64,000 bases of DNA from Scytonema sp. UIC 10036 (GCF_009725235.1 NZ_WJFC01000043.1:12849-76848); one strand, 5' to 3'. Positions 54,306 to 63,217 are shown, numbered from the stretch's first letter. The notes: generated by a model from the sequence alone, not told the origin. Numbers and translations: made by a program.

Positions 54306-56423
54306 GTGATGGAAGTAATCTATGAGTATGCATGGCTGATTCCGGTATTGCCCCTTCTTGGAGCAATGCTGGTCGGTCTGGGGTTACTCTCGTTGAATCA
54401 AGTAACTAACAGCTTGCGAAAGTTAAATGCGTCACTCATCATATCCCTTATGGGAGCCGCGATGGGTCTTTCGTTTGCTTTGTTATGGAGTCAAATTCAA
54501 GGACACCCCTCTTATACCCGTACCTTAGAGTGGGCTGCAGCAGGTAATTTTCACCTGACCATGGGTTATACGATTGACCATCTGGCAGCCCTGATGTTAG
54601 TTATTGTGACGACTGTAGCCTTCCTGGTAATGGTTTATACAGATGGCTACATGGCTCATGACCCAGGTTATGTCCGGTTTTACGCCTATCTCAGCTTGTT
54701 CGGTTCCTCAATGTTGGGTTTGGTAGTCAGCCCCAACTTAGTACAGGTTTATATCTTCTGGGAACTGGTTGGGATGTGTTCCTACCTGTTGGTCGGTTTT
54801 TGGTACGATCGCAAATCAGCTGCAGATGCGTGTCAGAAAGCGTTTGTAACTAACCGTGTGGGAGACTTTGGGTTGCTCTTAGGCATGCTAGGGCTGTTCT
54901 GGGCAACGGGAAGCTTTGATTTTGAGGTAATGGGCATTCGTCTTGGAGAACTCGTTCAGAACGGTTCTGTAAGCAATTTCCTTGCCGTATTGTTTGCGAT
55001 TTTAGTTTTCCTCGGTCCGGTTGCCAAATCTGCCCAATTCCCGCTTCACGTGTGGTTGCCAGATGCGATGGAAGGTCCAACCCCCATCTCAGCCCTGATC
55101 CATGCAGCAACAATGGTGGCAGCAGGCGTTTTCCTAGTTGCCCGGATGTATCCAGTTTTTGAACATGTTCCGGCGGCAATGAATGTAATTGCCTACACCG
55201 GAGCACTCACAGCGTTTTTGGGTGCGACAATTGCGATTACTCAAAACGACATCAAAAAAGGTTTGGCATATTCCACCATCTCCCAACTGGGTTACATGGT
55301 GATGGCAATGGGAGTAGGTGCATACACCGCAGGGCTGTTTCACCTGATGACCCATGCCTACTTTAAGGCGATGCTGTTCCTTGGTTCCGGTTCAGTGATT
55401 CACGGTATGGAAGGAGTCGTCGGTCACGACCCCGCTTTGGCACAAGATGTCAGGTTGATGGGTGGGCTGCGGAAGTATATGCCAGTGACGGCATTTACCT
55501 TTTTGATTGGTTGCTTGGCAATTGCTGGTGTTCCGCCCTTTGCTGGTTTCTGGTCAAAAGATGAAATCCTTGGGGCAGCCTTTAACGCGAATCCAATTCT
55601 ATGGTTTGTTGGTTGGCTGACTGCAGGAATCACCGCGTTTTATATGTTCCGGATGTACCTAACTACCTTTGAAGGTAAATTCCGGGGCAATCAAACTGAT
55701 AAGTGGGAAAAACTCAAGTCACCCATCGGGATGGCACTGGTAACAGGTTTTGATACAAAACGTGCTTTTGGCCCCGGTGCAATGACCAAGGGAGAACTCG
55801 AAGATTCTTCCGAACACCAATACCATCATGATGACCACGGACACGAAGCACACGGTCACGGACACAGTGAATATCCCCATGAATCACCGTGGACAATGAC
55901 CCTGCCGTTAGTTGTTTTGGCATTTCCTTCCATGCTCATTGGTTTGTTAGGCACTCCTTTTGCCAACTACTTTGAGGAGTTCATCTACTCACCCAATGAA
56001 ACATTAGAGGAAGTGGTAGAAAAAGCAGCTTCGTTCAACCCAACGGAGTTCTACATTATGGCAGGAAGTTCAGTAGGAATTTCCTTGATTGGGATTATCC
56101 TGGCTCTGCTAACATACTCCTGGGCAAAAATCAACCCCGTAGAGATAGCGGCAAAAGTGAAACCACTTTACGAGTTCTCCTTAAACAAGTGGTACTTTGA
56201 CGACATCTACCACCGCGTATTTGTCATTGGTTTGCGTCGTCTGGCGAGACAAGTCATGGAAGTTGACTTCCGTGTAGTTGACGGTGCGGTAAACCTCACT
56301 GGATTTTTCACCCTCGTCAGTGGTGAAGGTCTAAAGTACTTAGAAAATGGTCGCGCTCAATTCTATGCCTTAATCGTTTTTGGGGCGGTGTTGGGGTTAG
56401 TGATTGTTTTCGGTGTGACTTGA
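54306..56423 (+). CDS. ndhF: NAD(P)H-quinone oxidoreductase subunit 5 (NdhF, NDH-1)
   Basis: 705 residues (ATG 54309 fits slightly better than the upstream in-frame codon). It is an antiporter-like subunit with about 15-16 membrane helices and conserved elements VGFWYDRKSAADACQKAFV, RVGDFGLLLGMLGLFWATG, KSAQFPLHVWLPDAMEGPTP (proton-channel Lys), MATHAYFKA-type helix, and KDEILGAAF. It is the distal proton-pumping subunit of the thylakoid NDH-1L complex used in cyclic electron flow and respiration. The lumen/stroma loop at about 500-525 is unusually His-rich (HHDDHGHEAHGHGHSEYPHE). ndhD follows after a repeat-filled 340-base gap. Confidence 0.95.
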   Translation: MMEVIYEYAWLIPVLPLLGAMLVGLGLLSLNQVTNSLRKLNASLIISLMGAAMGLSFALLWSQIQGHPSYTRTLEWAAAGNFHLTMGYTIDHLAALMLVIVTTVAFLVMVYTDGYMAHDPGYVRFYAYLSLFGSSMLGLVVSPNLVQVYIFWELVGMCSYLLVGFWYDRKSAADACQKAFVTNRVGDFGLLLGMLGLFWATGSFDFEVMGIRLGELVQNGSVSNFLAVLFAILVFLGPVAKSAQFPLHVWLPDAMEGPTPISALIHAATMVAAGVFLVARMYPVFEHVPAAMNVIAYTGALTAFLGATIAITQNDIKKGLAYSTISQLGYMVMAMGVGAYTAGLFHLMTHAYFKAMLFLGSGSVIHGMEGVVGHDPALAQDVRLMGGLRKYMPVTAFTFLIGCLAIAGVPPFAGFWSKDEILGAAFNANPILWFVGWLTAGITAFYMFRMYLTTFEGKFRGNQTDKWEKLKSPIGMALVTGFDTKRAFGPGAMTKGELEDSSEHQYHHDDHGHEAHGHGHSEYPHESPWTMTLPLVVLAFPSMLIGLLGTPFANYFEEFIYSPNETLEEVVEKAASFNPTEFYIMAGSSVGISLIGIILALLTYSWAKINPVEIAAKVKPLYEFSLNKWYFDDIYHRVFVIGLRRLARQVMEVDFRVVDGAVNLTGFFTLVSGEGLKYLENGRAQFYALIVFGAVLGLVIVFGVT

Positions 56424-56460
56424 TAATCACCTGACCAGTTACCAGTTCATCGATCGCCTT

Positions 56461-56588
56461 CCTCGTTCCCAGCCTGAGGCTGGGAATGCGTATTTGTGGG
56501 CTGCTGCCCTAGAGGCTCTGCCTCAATTGTGTTACAGGAGGCGGAGCCTCCCAAGCGTGCATTCCCAGGTTCTACCTGGGAACGAGGG
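56461..56588. repeat. Dispersed palindromic element, copy D
   Basis: The most complete copy: left hairpin CTCGTTCCCAGCC/TGAGG/CTGGGAATGC, central arms GAGGCTCTGCCTC and GGAGGCGGAGCCTCC, and right hairpin GCATTCCCAGGTT/ACCTGGGAACGAGG. Confidence 0.88.
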
Positions 56589-56609
56589 GAGGAAGGATAT
56601 GTAAATTTA

Positions 56610-56656
56610 TGTAACGCCCAATGCCCAATGCCCAATGCCCAATGCCCAATGCCCAA
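56610..56656 (+). repeat. STRR tract: CCCAATG heptamers
   Basis: Five to six consecutive CCCAATG units follow the dispersed palindrome in the ndhF-ndhD gap. Perfect repetition suggests recent expansion. Confidence 0.9.
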
Positions 56657-56764
56657 TCCGATTTTGTTAAATCAACCTAAGAATGAAGCGCAAAACCCGC
56701 AAAAACTGTTAGTAAATAGGCTAGTAGTTGATAGCCGAACCTTATAGTTGCTGACTGACGACTT

Positions 56765-58339
56765 GTGATGAATACAGCAAATTTTCCATGGTTGACGACG
56801 ATTATTCTTTTCCCGATAGCGGCGTCACTGCTAGTTCCCTTGATTCCTGATAAAGAAGGCAAAACAGTACGCTGGTATGCCCTAATCGTAGGGTTGATAG
56901 ATTTTGCATTGATTGTATACGCTTTTTACAGTGGATACGATTTTTCCAATCCGGACTTACAGTTGTTTGAGAGTTACAGCTGGATTCCGCAACTCGGTTT
57001 GAATTGGTCAGTAGGGGCAGATGGTTTATCTATGCCCCTTATTATTTTGACTGGATTCATTACCACACTGGCGATGCTAGCAGCGTGGCCCGTGACGCTT
57101 AAGCCAAGGTTGTTTTACTTTTTGATGCTGGCGATGTACGGCGGACAGATTGCCGTATTCGCCGTACAGGACATACTCCTGTTTTTCTTGGTTTGGGAAC
57201 TGGAATTGGTACCAGTTTATATTCTGCTTTCCATTTGGGGCGGTAAAAAACGGCAATATGCGGCAACCAAGTTTATTCTTTACACTGCTGGTGGTTCGCT
57301 GTTTATCTTAATTGCTGGTTTGACAATGGCGTTTCACGGCGGTACTGTCACTTTTGACATGCAAGCGCTGGCTGCCAAAGATTACGCAATCAATTTGCAA
57401 CTGTGGCTTTATGCTGCGTTTTTGATTGCTTATGCTGTCAAATTGCCAATTTTCCCGTTGCATACTTGGTTGCCAGATGCCCACGGTGAAGCAACAGCCC
57501 CCGTACACATGTTGCTGGCTGGTGTTCTGTTGAAAATGGGCGGTTATGCTTTGATTCGCATGAATGCCCAAATGCTACCAGACGCCCATGTTATATTTGC
57601 TCCCGTGTTGGTGATTTTGGGTATCGTAAATATTATTTACGCTGCCCTCACATCATTTGCCCAACGCAATTTGAAGCGGAAAATTGCTTACTCTTCAATT
57701 TCTCACATGGGTTTTGTGGCAATTGGTATTGCTTCCTTCACCGACTTGGGTTTGAATGGAGCGATGCTGCAAATGGTTTCCCATGGGTTGATTGGGGCGA
57801 GTTTGTTCTTCTTGGTAGGAGCAACTTACGATCGCACTCACACCCTGATGCTGGATGAAATGGGTGGTGTTGGTAAGAAAATGGGTAAGATGTTCGCCAT
57901 GTGGACAACTTGTTCGTTGGCATCCCTAGCATTACCTGGAATGAGTGGTTTTGTTGCCGAGTTGATGGTTTTTGTTGGGTTTTCCACCAGTGATGCCTAT
58001 AACCCCACCTTTAAAGTTATTGTGGTGTTCTTGATGGCAGTGGGTGTGATTTTGACTCCAATTTATCTCCTGTCCATGTTGCGGGAGATTTTCTACGGTA
58101 AAGAGAACGAAGAATTAGTGGCTCATCAAAAGCTGATCGATGCCGAACCCCGCGAAATCTTTATCATTGCCTGTTTGTTGGTACCAATTATTGGTATTGG
58201 ATTGTATCCTAAGATACTAACTCAGGTCTATGATGCCAGCACGATACAGCTAACTGCACGGTTGAGAGATTCCATACCCGCGTTGGCTGACGAAAAAGCA
58301 CCTGCGGTATCTTTTAATGCTCCTGCTATTGGAAATTAG
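56765..58339 (+). CDS. ndhD: NAD(P)H-quinone oxidoreductase subunit 4 (NdhD, NDH-1)
   Basis: 524 residues, 14 predicted membrane helices. Antiporter-like subunit features: [80 protein letters not shown] (channel Lys), [11 protein letters not shown] and [15 protein letters not shown]. Placement directly after ndhF agrees with an NdhF1/NdhD1 pair of NDH-1L (respiration, cyclic flow) rather than the CO2-uptake forms NdhF3/D3 with CupA. Start ATG 56768 is equally possible. A terminator lies 31 bases after the stop. Confidence 0.95.
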   Translation: MMNTANFPWLTTIILFPIAASLLVPLIPDKEGKTVRWYALIVGLIDFALIVYAFYSGYDFSNPDLQLFESYSWIPQLGLNWSVGADGLSMPLIILTGFITTLAMLAAWPVTLKPRLFYFLMLAMYGGQIAVFAVQDILLFFLVWELELVPVYILLSIWGGKKRQYAATKFILYTAGGSLFILIAGLTMAFHGGTVTFDMQALAAKDYAINLQLWLYAAFLIAYAVKLPIFPLHTWLPDAHGEATAPVHMLLAGVLLKMGGYALIRMNAQMLPDAHVIFAPVLVILGIVNIIYAALTSFAQRNLKRKIAYSSISHMGFVAIGIASFTDLGLNGAMLQMVSHGLIGASLFFLVGATYDRTHTLMLDEMGGVGKKMGKMFAMWTTCSLASLALPGMSGFVAELMVFVGFSTSDAYNPTFKVIVVFLMAVGVILTPIYLLSMLREIFYGKENEELVAHQKLIDAEPREIFIIACLLVPIIGIGLYPKILTQVYDASTIQLTARLRDSIPALADEKAPAVSFNAPAIGN

Positions 58340-58370
58340 ATGTTGGATTTTAAGTCAATTTGATTTGAGG

Positions 58371-58397
58371 GGCGGGTTTTGTACCTGCCTTTTTTTA
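58371..58397 (+). terminator. Intrinsic terminator after ndhD
   Basis: GGCGGGT (58371-58377) pairs with ACCTGCC (58383-58389) around a 5-base loop, followed by TTTTTTT. It is a clean Rho-independent terminator for the ndhF-ndhD run. Confidence 0.85.
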
Positions 58398-58523
58398 CAA
58401 ACTAATGAACCGCAGATGAACGCTGATGGACGCTGATAAGATTTTCTTATGCTAAAATTATGGAAATTGTACGGCTTATAAACGTACTATTAGGGAAAGA
58501 AAACATAAGAAAAGTCGTCCACA

Positions 58524-58841
58524 ATGCCCGATAAGCAAAAACTTGACAAAACAGAAGACAGGCGTAGCAAACCGGAACGCCTAGAAGCGCGTCTTACCCT
58601 CGAGCAGAAGGAATTGTTGCAGAGGGCAGCAGATCTTGAAGGGAGAAGCCTGACCGATTTCGTAGTCAGTCATGCTCAGATTGCTGCATTACGGACGATT
58701 GAAGAACACACCATTATCAAACTCAGTCGAGAAGATAGCAAGGCTTTTATTGATGCTCTCCTTAATCCTCCAGCGTTACATCCCGATGAACCTTTAGCGC
58801 GAGCGATCGGACATTACAAGGACAGCATGGGGCTGGGATGA
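58524..58841 (+). CDS. DUF1778 antitoxin (TacA-like)
   Basis: 105 residues with an N-terminal ribbon-helix-helix: ERLEARLTLEQKELLQRAADLEGRSLTDFVV, a DUF1778 hallmark. The C-terminal half (LSREDSKAFIDALLNPPALH) wraps the toxin. It overlaps the GNAT-type gene by four bases (ATGA), the usual layout of TacAT/AtaRT pairs, and would repress the operon and neutralise the acetyltransferase. Since the toxin is frameshifted (next entry), this antitoxin may now act alone. Start ATG 58524. Confidence 0.85.
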   Translation: MPDKQKLDKTEDRRSKPERLEARLTLEQKELLQRAADLEGRSLTDFVVSHAQIAALRTIEEHTIIKLSREDSKAFIDALLNPPALHPDEPLARAIGHYKDSMGLG

Positions 58842-59358
58842 GTGTTCCGTCTTTTACATACACCATTGAATTGCTGAACTCTGACCATAATCGACGAGAT
58901 TTTCGGTGCGGAACTGAAGCCCTCGACCGTTACCTACAAGAACAAGCACGTCAGGATTTAAAGCGTTATGTAGCAACACCATTTGTACTGAGCGATCGAG
59001 ATTCAGAACGAATAGCAGGTTATTACACGTTGGCTGCTACATCAATTCAGGTAGAAGATTTACCGGACGCGATCCGTGCAAAACTGCCCAGGTATCCTCT
59101 CATCCCAGCAACGCTGTTGGGCAGGCAGGCTGTCGATGAACGCTATCAGGGACAAGGGCTGGGGGCATTTTTGCTTGTCGATGCGCTTAGGCGAAGTTTG
59201 ATGAGTGAAATCGCATCAATGGCTGTGGTGGTAGACGCTAAGGATGAGAAGTACGGGCTTTTTATGAACATCATCGATTTACTCCGTTTTTTAACCAGCC
59301 CCAACGGTTGTACTTGCCTATGGCAGTGATTGCTAAACAGTTCAGTTCAGCTCTGTAG
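58838..59358 (+). pseudogene. GNAT toxin (TacT-like), frameshifted near its C-terminus
   Basis: Frame 1 gives a normal GNAT toxin from ATG 58838 (RRDFRCGTEALDRYLQEQAR, ERIAGYYTLAATSIQ, LLGRQAVDERYQGQGLGAFL) up to VVVDAKDEK at 59251, and then a nonsense tail to 59329. The expected end, RAFYEHHRFTPFFNQPQRLY and LPMAVIAKQFSS, is present in another frame from about 59253 to the TAG at 59358. A one-base deletion in an AAGGTACGG-like sequence (now AAGTACGG) explains it. The lost part has the conserved catalytic Tyr (FYEHH). TacT-type toxins acetylate aminoacyl-tRNA; this copy is probably inactive. A sequencing error cannot be excluded. Confidence 0.85.
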
Positions 59359-59367
59359 GAATTATAT

Positions 59368-59420
59368 GGGAGGCGGAGCCTCAAGTAAGGCATTCCCAGG
59401 CGGAGCCTGGGAACGAGGTT
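59368..59420. repeat. Dispersed palindromic element, copy E (right half)
   Basis: Only the right half remains: GGAGGCGGAGCCTC and GGCATTCCCAGG-CGGAG-CCTGGGAACGAGG. It follows the frameshifted toxin at 59358 almost directly and might end its transcript. Confidence 0.8.
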
Positions 59421-59448
59421 GAGGGGTCAAGTCTATATATTGGAAATA

Positions 59449-61047
59449 TTAAATACCTAAACCTTGAACTGATAATTCAGGTGGATGCTCTACTATAAAT
59501 TGGTAGTATATTTCTCGCTTTGCTTGAGCTGACAGAGTTAAAGCCCATTCTAATATCCCCATTTCACTTGGTTGAATTTGTGGATTGCTGCGAGTGAGGC
59601 GGACTTTGACTTGCTCGTTACGGCTAACTGGTAGTTGTTCGGTGAGTTTTAAAGATGTTTCTCGATCCAATAAGTTGGTAATGATAATACGATAACCGTA
59701 AGTAATCCTGCGATTGTTACCTATTAATTTTTTATCAACTTGACGCTCAACTAAGTCACGCTCAATATTCAAACTTTCATCAATACCTAAGTTTAACTTG
59801 AATTCTTGACCGGGTGCAGTATTTTCTAATCGAGTTGTTCCTACAAAAGTGTTGTCTCGAAAAATATTTGCTTTGCCTGCTAGTAAAGTTGCTCCATTTG
59901 TACTGTTCTTGACGTTCGCTTGTAGATAGGCGAAGCTTACCAAACGGGGTGCTGCTACATACTCAAATTGGCAGGGGTAGTCATCTTTGAAAATTGTCGT
60001 TTTATGGGGTGCGCCGTCACTGGGAATGTGAGTGTTGCTATTTAATTTAAAATTAACTGCACTTCCTTCTCTGGAAATTTCTGCTACAACGCTTTCGGCT
60101 TCAATAAAGTTTTCTGGCGATCGCTCGGTATCGATATTATGATTTTCCTCATAGGAAGATTGTGTCATCGCCACTCCTGGTGTGAGTCGGTGCATGGCTT
60201 TTGCACGCAGGAGATTTTCTCTTGGACTTGGTACGTCTATAAACCAAGGTTCTGGTTTGGGTGGTAATGTTCGCAGCCCTGGTTTGGCAGTGGAGAGGGT
60301 TAAGGCAACACCAATCCAATCTTCTCCAGTACTTTGAGTCACTTCTGCTAGGTAATTGAGGTTGAGGGAATGACTGTTGGTACTGACTGCTAAATCGTAA
60401 AGTGGAACCCAACTAGCATTTAGGACTACGTAGGATACTTCTAACTCAAAATCACCTGCACCTTCAGGTTCTACCGCTACAGTCAAGCAAAAATTTTCTT
60501 TACCGTGAGAAGTTTGGATTTGTTGTACCTGTTGGCGGAGAATTTCTAACTGCTTGTCTAGTTCTTGCTGTTGAACCTTATAGTCTCCTATTGCGATCGC
60601 ATACTCGGCATATTGACTGCCTAAAAAGTTCAAGAAATCCAAAGTTTCACTTGGGCTGAGGTTTTTCCGTGACAAACTCTGTGCGAAAGGTTCCTCTGTT
60701 TTTTCACGCAAACCTTCTAAAAACTTTGATTGCAAATCCAAAGCATTTATTTGAGCTTGCAGAAAGCGCCTTTCTGTTTCTATCTGTTGGATTTGCCCCT
60801 TCAATTGTACAAGCCGCGTTGTTGCTGGTTCGGATGAGAAGACTCTTTCTACACTCACTTGTGACAAGCGTACCGCCACCCTACCCGTACCGCTAACCCT
60901 CACTGATTCTGTATCTAAAGTATCTGGTAATTTGGTAACGATTAATTCCCGTTCAAGCCCTGTAAGCGTTACAGCACCCCGTCGTGTTACCAAAGCTTGG
61001 TCAGTGTAAACTGTTACTGCAACAATTTCAGTTTCTACTGCTGTCAT
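59449..61047 (-). CDS. MuiA-like protein (DUF4140-DUF4139)
   Basis: 532 residues. The N-terminal DUF4140 domain (VTVYTDQALVTRRGAVTL, LPDTLDTESVRVSGTG), a coiled coil (about 80-185, rich in Gln/Glu/Lys heptads), and the C-terminal DUF4139 domain (ASWVPLYDLAVSTNSHSL, TGEDWIGVALTLSTAKP, KANIFRDNTFVGTTRLE, YGYRIIITNLLDRETSL) are in the order seen in mucoidy-inhibitor MuiA proteins. The role is not known in cyanobacteria; a cell-surface or envelope function is suggested for relatives. No signal peptide is visible. Monocistronic, preceded by GATTTTGGATTGTGG repeats (about 61050-61110). Start ATG 61047. Confidence 0.8.
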   Translation of the reverse strand: MTAVETEIVAVTVYTDQALVTRRGAVTLTGLERELIVTKLPDTLDTESVRVSGTGRVAVRLSQVSVERVFSSEPATTRLVQLKGQIQQIETERRFLQAQINALDLQSKFLEGLREKTEEPFAQSLSRKNLSPSETLDFLNFLGSQYAEYAIAIGDYKVQQQELDKQLEILRQQVQQIQTSHGKENFCLTVAVEPEGAGDFELEVSYVVLNASWVPLYDLAVSTNSHSLNLNYLAEVTQSTGEDWIGVALTLSTAKPGLRTLPPKPEPWFIDVPSPRENLLRAKAMHRLTPGVAMTQSSYEENHNIDTERSPENFIEAESVVAEISREGSAVNFKLNSNTHIPSDGAPHKTTIFKDDYPCQFEYVAAPRLVSFAYLQANVKNSTNGATLLAGKANIFRDNTFVGTTRLENTAPGQEFKLNLGIDESLNIERDLVERQVDKKLIGNNRRITYGYRIIITNLLDRETSLKLTEQLPVSRNEQVKVRLTRSNPQIQPSEMGILEWALTLSAQAKREIYYQFIVEHPPELSVQGLGI

Positions 61048-61190
61048 TTAAGATTTTGGATTTTAGATTGTGGATTTTGGATTGTGGACTTCGGATTGTG
61101 AATTGAGAGTTGGAACGACGGTTACCCCATCGCTCCCTTTGCACGATTAAAGAGAGGCTTGAAGAATCTGTCAAACTAGGTTACAAGGTT

Positions 61191-62141
61191 TTAAACTTCT
61201 GCTTTCACTTCGCTCTCATTGACCACAGCATAACTAAAGTCAACAGTTTGAGCCGAATATTGCTTTGCAGATTCTAGCAAATACTCAAAATAAGTACGAG
61301 CAACGATAGATAGCTGTTTTCCTGTAGGATAAACCATGTACCAATTCCGTAGAATGGGAAAATTTTCCACATCCAAAACAGTCAAATCTTTGTTCTCAAC
61401 TAAAGTGTGTCGGGAGAGAACGGAAATTCCCAAACCACCTGCGATCGCATGCTTTATCGCCTCATTACTTCCCAATTCTAGTTTGACTTTTACCGTCACC
61501 CCATGCTCATCAAATAATTTTTGCACTGCTCGCCGCGTACCCGAACCTGGTTCGCGCATAATAAAAGGTTCCTCTGAAAGACGTTGAATGGGAATGTTCT
61601 TTTCGCCAGCCAAAGGATGATTGATTGGCGCTAAAACAACCAGAGGATTACTTAAAAAGGCTTGATAGCTGACATCCAAATGTTCGGGAACTTGACTCAT
61701 GATATACAAGTCATCTAAATTGGCTGCCATGCGTTCGAGAATGCCTTCGTGATTTGTCACTTGCAGCGCAATATCAATCCCAGGATAGAGTTGACAAAAC
61801 GGTCCCAATAACCTAGGGATAAAATATTTTGCTGTGGTGATGACAGCCAGACGCAATTGCCCTCGCTTCAGCCCTTTTAAATCCGCCACTTTCATTTCAA
61901 ATTGAGAGATTGTCTCAAAAATCTGCCGACAGGTGGCGAACAGCTCCCGTCCTGCTTCCGTCAAATATAAACGCTTTCCTACTTGCTCAAATAACGGCAA
62001 TCCCACCGATTTTGTCAGTTGCTTGATCTGCATGGAGACAGTGGGCTGGGTAAGAAATAATTCTTCAGCAGCACGAGTGAAGCTCCCATGACGAGCTGCA
62101 GCCTCGAACACCTTCAATTGGTGCAGCGTTGCTTGGTTCAA
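61191..62141 (-). CDS. cmpR: LysR-type regulator CmpR (CmpR/CcmR family)
   Basis: 316 residues, from TTG 62141 with an AGAGGAG ribosome-binding site 8-14 bases upstream. N-terminal winged helix (HQLKVFEAAARHGSFTRAAE, LFLTQPTVSMQIKQLTKSVG) and effector domain (AVITTAKYFIPRLLGPFCQL, PFIMREPGSGTRRAVQKLFD, GGLGISVLSRHTL). These match CmpR-type proteins, which activate bicarbonate transport and other low-CO2 genes and sense 2-phosphoglycolate or RuBP. Its location next to ccmO and ccmN parallels the heterocystous arrangement in which cmpR lies by the ccm cluster. A CcmR (NdhR) assignment is the alternative. Confidence 0.8.
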   Translation of the reverse strand: MNQATLHQLKVFEAAARHGSFTRAAEELFLTQPTVSMQIKQLTKSVGLPLFEQVGKRLYLTEAGRELFATCRQIFETISQFEMKVADLKGLKRGQLRLAVITTAKYFIPRLLGPFCQLYPGIDIALQVTNHEGILERMAANLDDLYIMSQVPEHLDVSYQAFLSNPLVVLAPINHPLAGEKNIPIQRLSEEPFIMREPGSGTRRAVQKLFDEHGVTVKVKLELGSNEAIKHAIAGGLGISVLSRHTLVENKDLTVLDVENFPILRNWYMVYPTGKQLSIVARTYFEYLLESAKQYSAQTVDFSYAVVNESEVKAEV

Positions 62142-62186
62142 GGGGTATTCTCCTCTAATAACAATAGATATAAATCTAGTATCACT

Positions 62187-62212
62187 GAATGCTTATGATT
62201 AATGCAGCATTC
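62187..62212. promoter_or_regulatory. Candidate LysR operator upstream of cmpR
   Basis: A perfect dyad GAATGCT-N12-AGCATTC is centred about 58 bases upstream of the cmpR TTG start. The location and spacing fit a LysR-type autoregulatory site. The dyad is directly seen; which regulator binds is inference. Confidence 0.45.
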
Positions 62213-62372
62213 CTATAGTAAAAGTTATGAGTGATATGTATAGATAAAAATTTATCCTTTTTATTAGAAGATTGGTATTTCCTTATAGATAAGACCCGCT
62301 ATTATCAAAGTTAGTCACAAACAGTAAGACCCCTTCCAACCAAGGCAGCACACCTTGATGGTAATTCAGATG

Positions 62373-62400
62373 TGTAGTTAGGGCTTTAGCCCTAACTACA
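62373..62400. terminator. Perfect hairpin downstream of ccmO
   Basis: TGTAGTTAGGGCT and AGCCCTAACTACA form 13-base perfect arms with a 2-base loop, 11 bases after the ccmO stop. It resembles a recurrent cyanobacterial palindrome and probably ends the ccm transcript, separating it from cmpR. There is no T run on the relevant strand. Confidence 0.6.
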
Positions 62401-62410
62401 TTACTTAAAA

Positions 62411-63217
62411 TTACTGGTCACTGGTCAGCGATCGCTCCTCTATAACTTTCATGGGCAATTCCGTTAAGTCTGGTAACTCCAAAAGTTCTGCTTCTCCAAC
62501 TTGTTCCGTTAAGTTTGGTAACTCCAAAAGTTCTGCTTCTCCAACTTGTTCCTTAAAACTGATTGGCAAATTCAACGGTTGACGTTCCTCTATCCAACAA
62601 CTAGCCACTGGTAGGGTTTCCTCCAACTCGTCTAGTGGTCTGGGAATAACCATAACCGCATTTAATTCCCCAATGCGTTCTGCTTCATACATCCCAACTT
62701 CTACTGCTACGGCTACATTCGCAACAGACCCTCGAATAATAGCCGTACACAAACCCGCACCGATTTTTTCATAGGCTGCTAATTGGACATCAGCCGCTTT
62801 GAGCATTGCATCCGCAGCCCCCACCATTGCTGGAAAACCCCGCGTTTCTACCAAACCTATGGCTAGGTTGCTCAAACGACTGTAGCTATCCCCTTGTGAA
62901 AGTATGCTAAAACGTTTGGAAATAGGTAGTATCACTTCCAAGTTGGGGAAGGGTCGGGGAATGACCAAGCTGGAAACTTGCTGGTGCATTTGTTCGCCAA
63001 CTTGAACTCCAGTCTCTACCGCCAAACGTACATCAGCGATCGCACCCCTAACAATAGCAGTACAAAAGCCGCCGCCTATTTTTTCATATCCTACCAGGTG
63101 AACCCCAGCAGATTTCAGCATATTATCTGCTATACCCACTATTGCCGGAAAACTTTCAGTAGAAACTAGTCCTAAGGCAGTATCTTTAAAGTCATTTTGA
63201 CGGTATGATGCCTGCAT
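62411..63217 (-). CDS. ccmO: Carboxysome shell protein CcmO (tandem BMC) with duplicated C-terminal tail
   Basis: 268 residues. Two bacterial-microcompartment domains in tandem: residues about 12-95 (ALGLVSTESFPAIVGIADNM, YEKIGGGFCTAIVRGAIADV) and 115-200 (AIGLVETRGFPAMVGAADAM, YEKIGAGLCTAIIRGSVANV). CcmO is a pseudo-hexamer subunit needed to enclose beta-carboxysomes. The C-terminal tail holds a 15-residue tandem duplication, EQVGEAELLELPNLT then EQVGEAELLELPDLT, encoded by a 45-bp direct repeat (62459-62503 and 62504-62548). It follows ccmN on the same strand. Start ATG 63217. Confidence 0.93.
   Translation of the reverse strand: MQASYRQNDFKDTALGLVSTESFPAIVGIADNMLKSAGVHLVGYEKIGGGFCTAIVRGAIADVRLAVETGVQVGEQMHQQVSSLVIPRPFPNLEVILPISKRFSILSQGDSYSRLSNLAIGLVETRGFPAMVGAADAMLKAADVQLAAYEKIGAGLCTAIIRGSVANVAVAVEVGMYEAERIGELNAVMVIPRPLDELEETLPVASCWIEERQPLNLPISFKEQVGEAELLELPNLTEQVGEAELLELPDLTELPMKVIEERSLTSDQ
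62459..62548 (-). repeat. 45-bp direct repeat in ccmO 3' end
   Basis: Two adjacent 45-bp copies differ by one base (CTGG versus TTGG near the start of each unit). They keep the frame and double an acidic, amphipathic 15-residue motif in the CcmO tail. The near identity points to a recent event. Confidence 0.93.

Larger units (their letters stand above)
56424..56764. other. Repeat-filled spacer between ndhF and ndhD
   Basis: It holds copy D of the dispersed palindrome (56461-56588) and a five-fold CCCAATG heptamer array (56610-56656). Without these the spacer would be about 150 bases, so the operon has been opened by repeat insertion. No gene is present. Confidence 0.75.
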
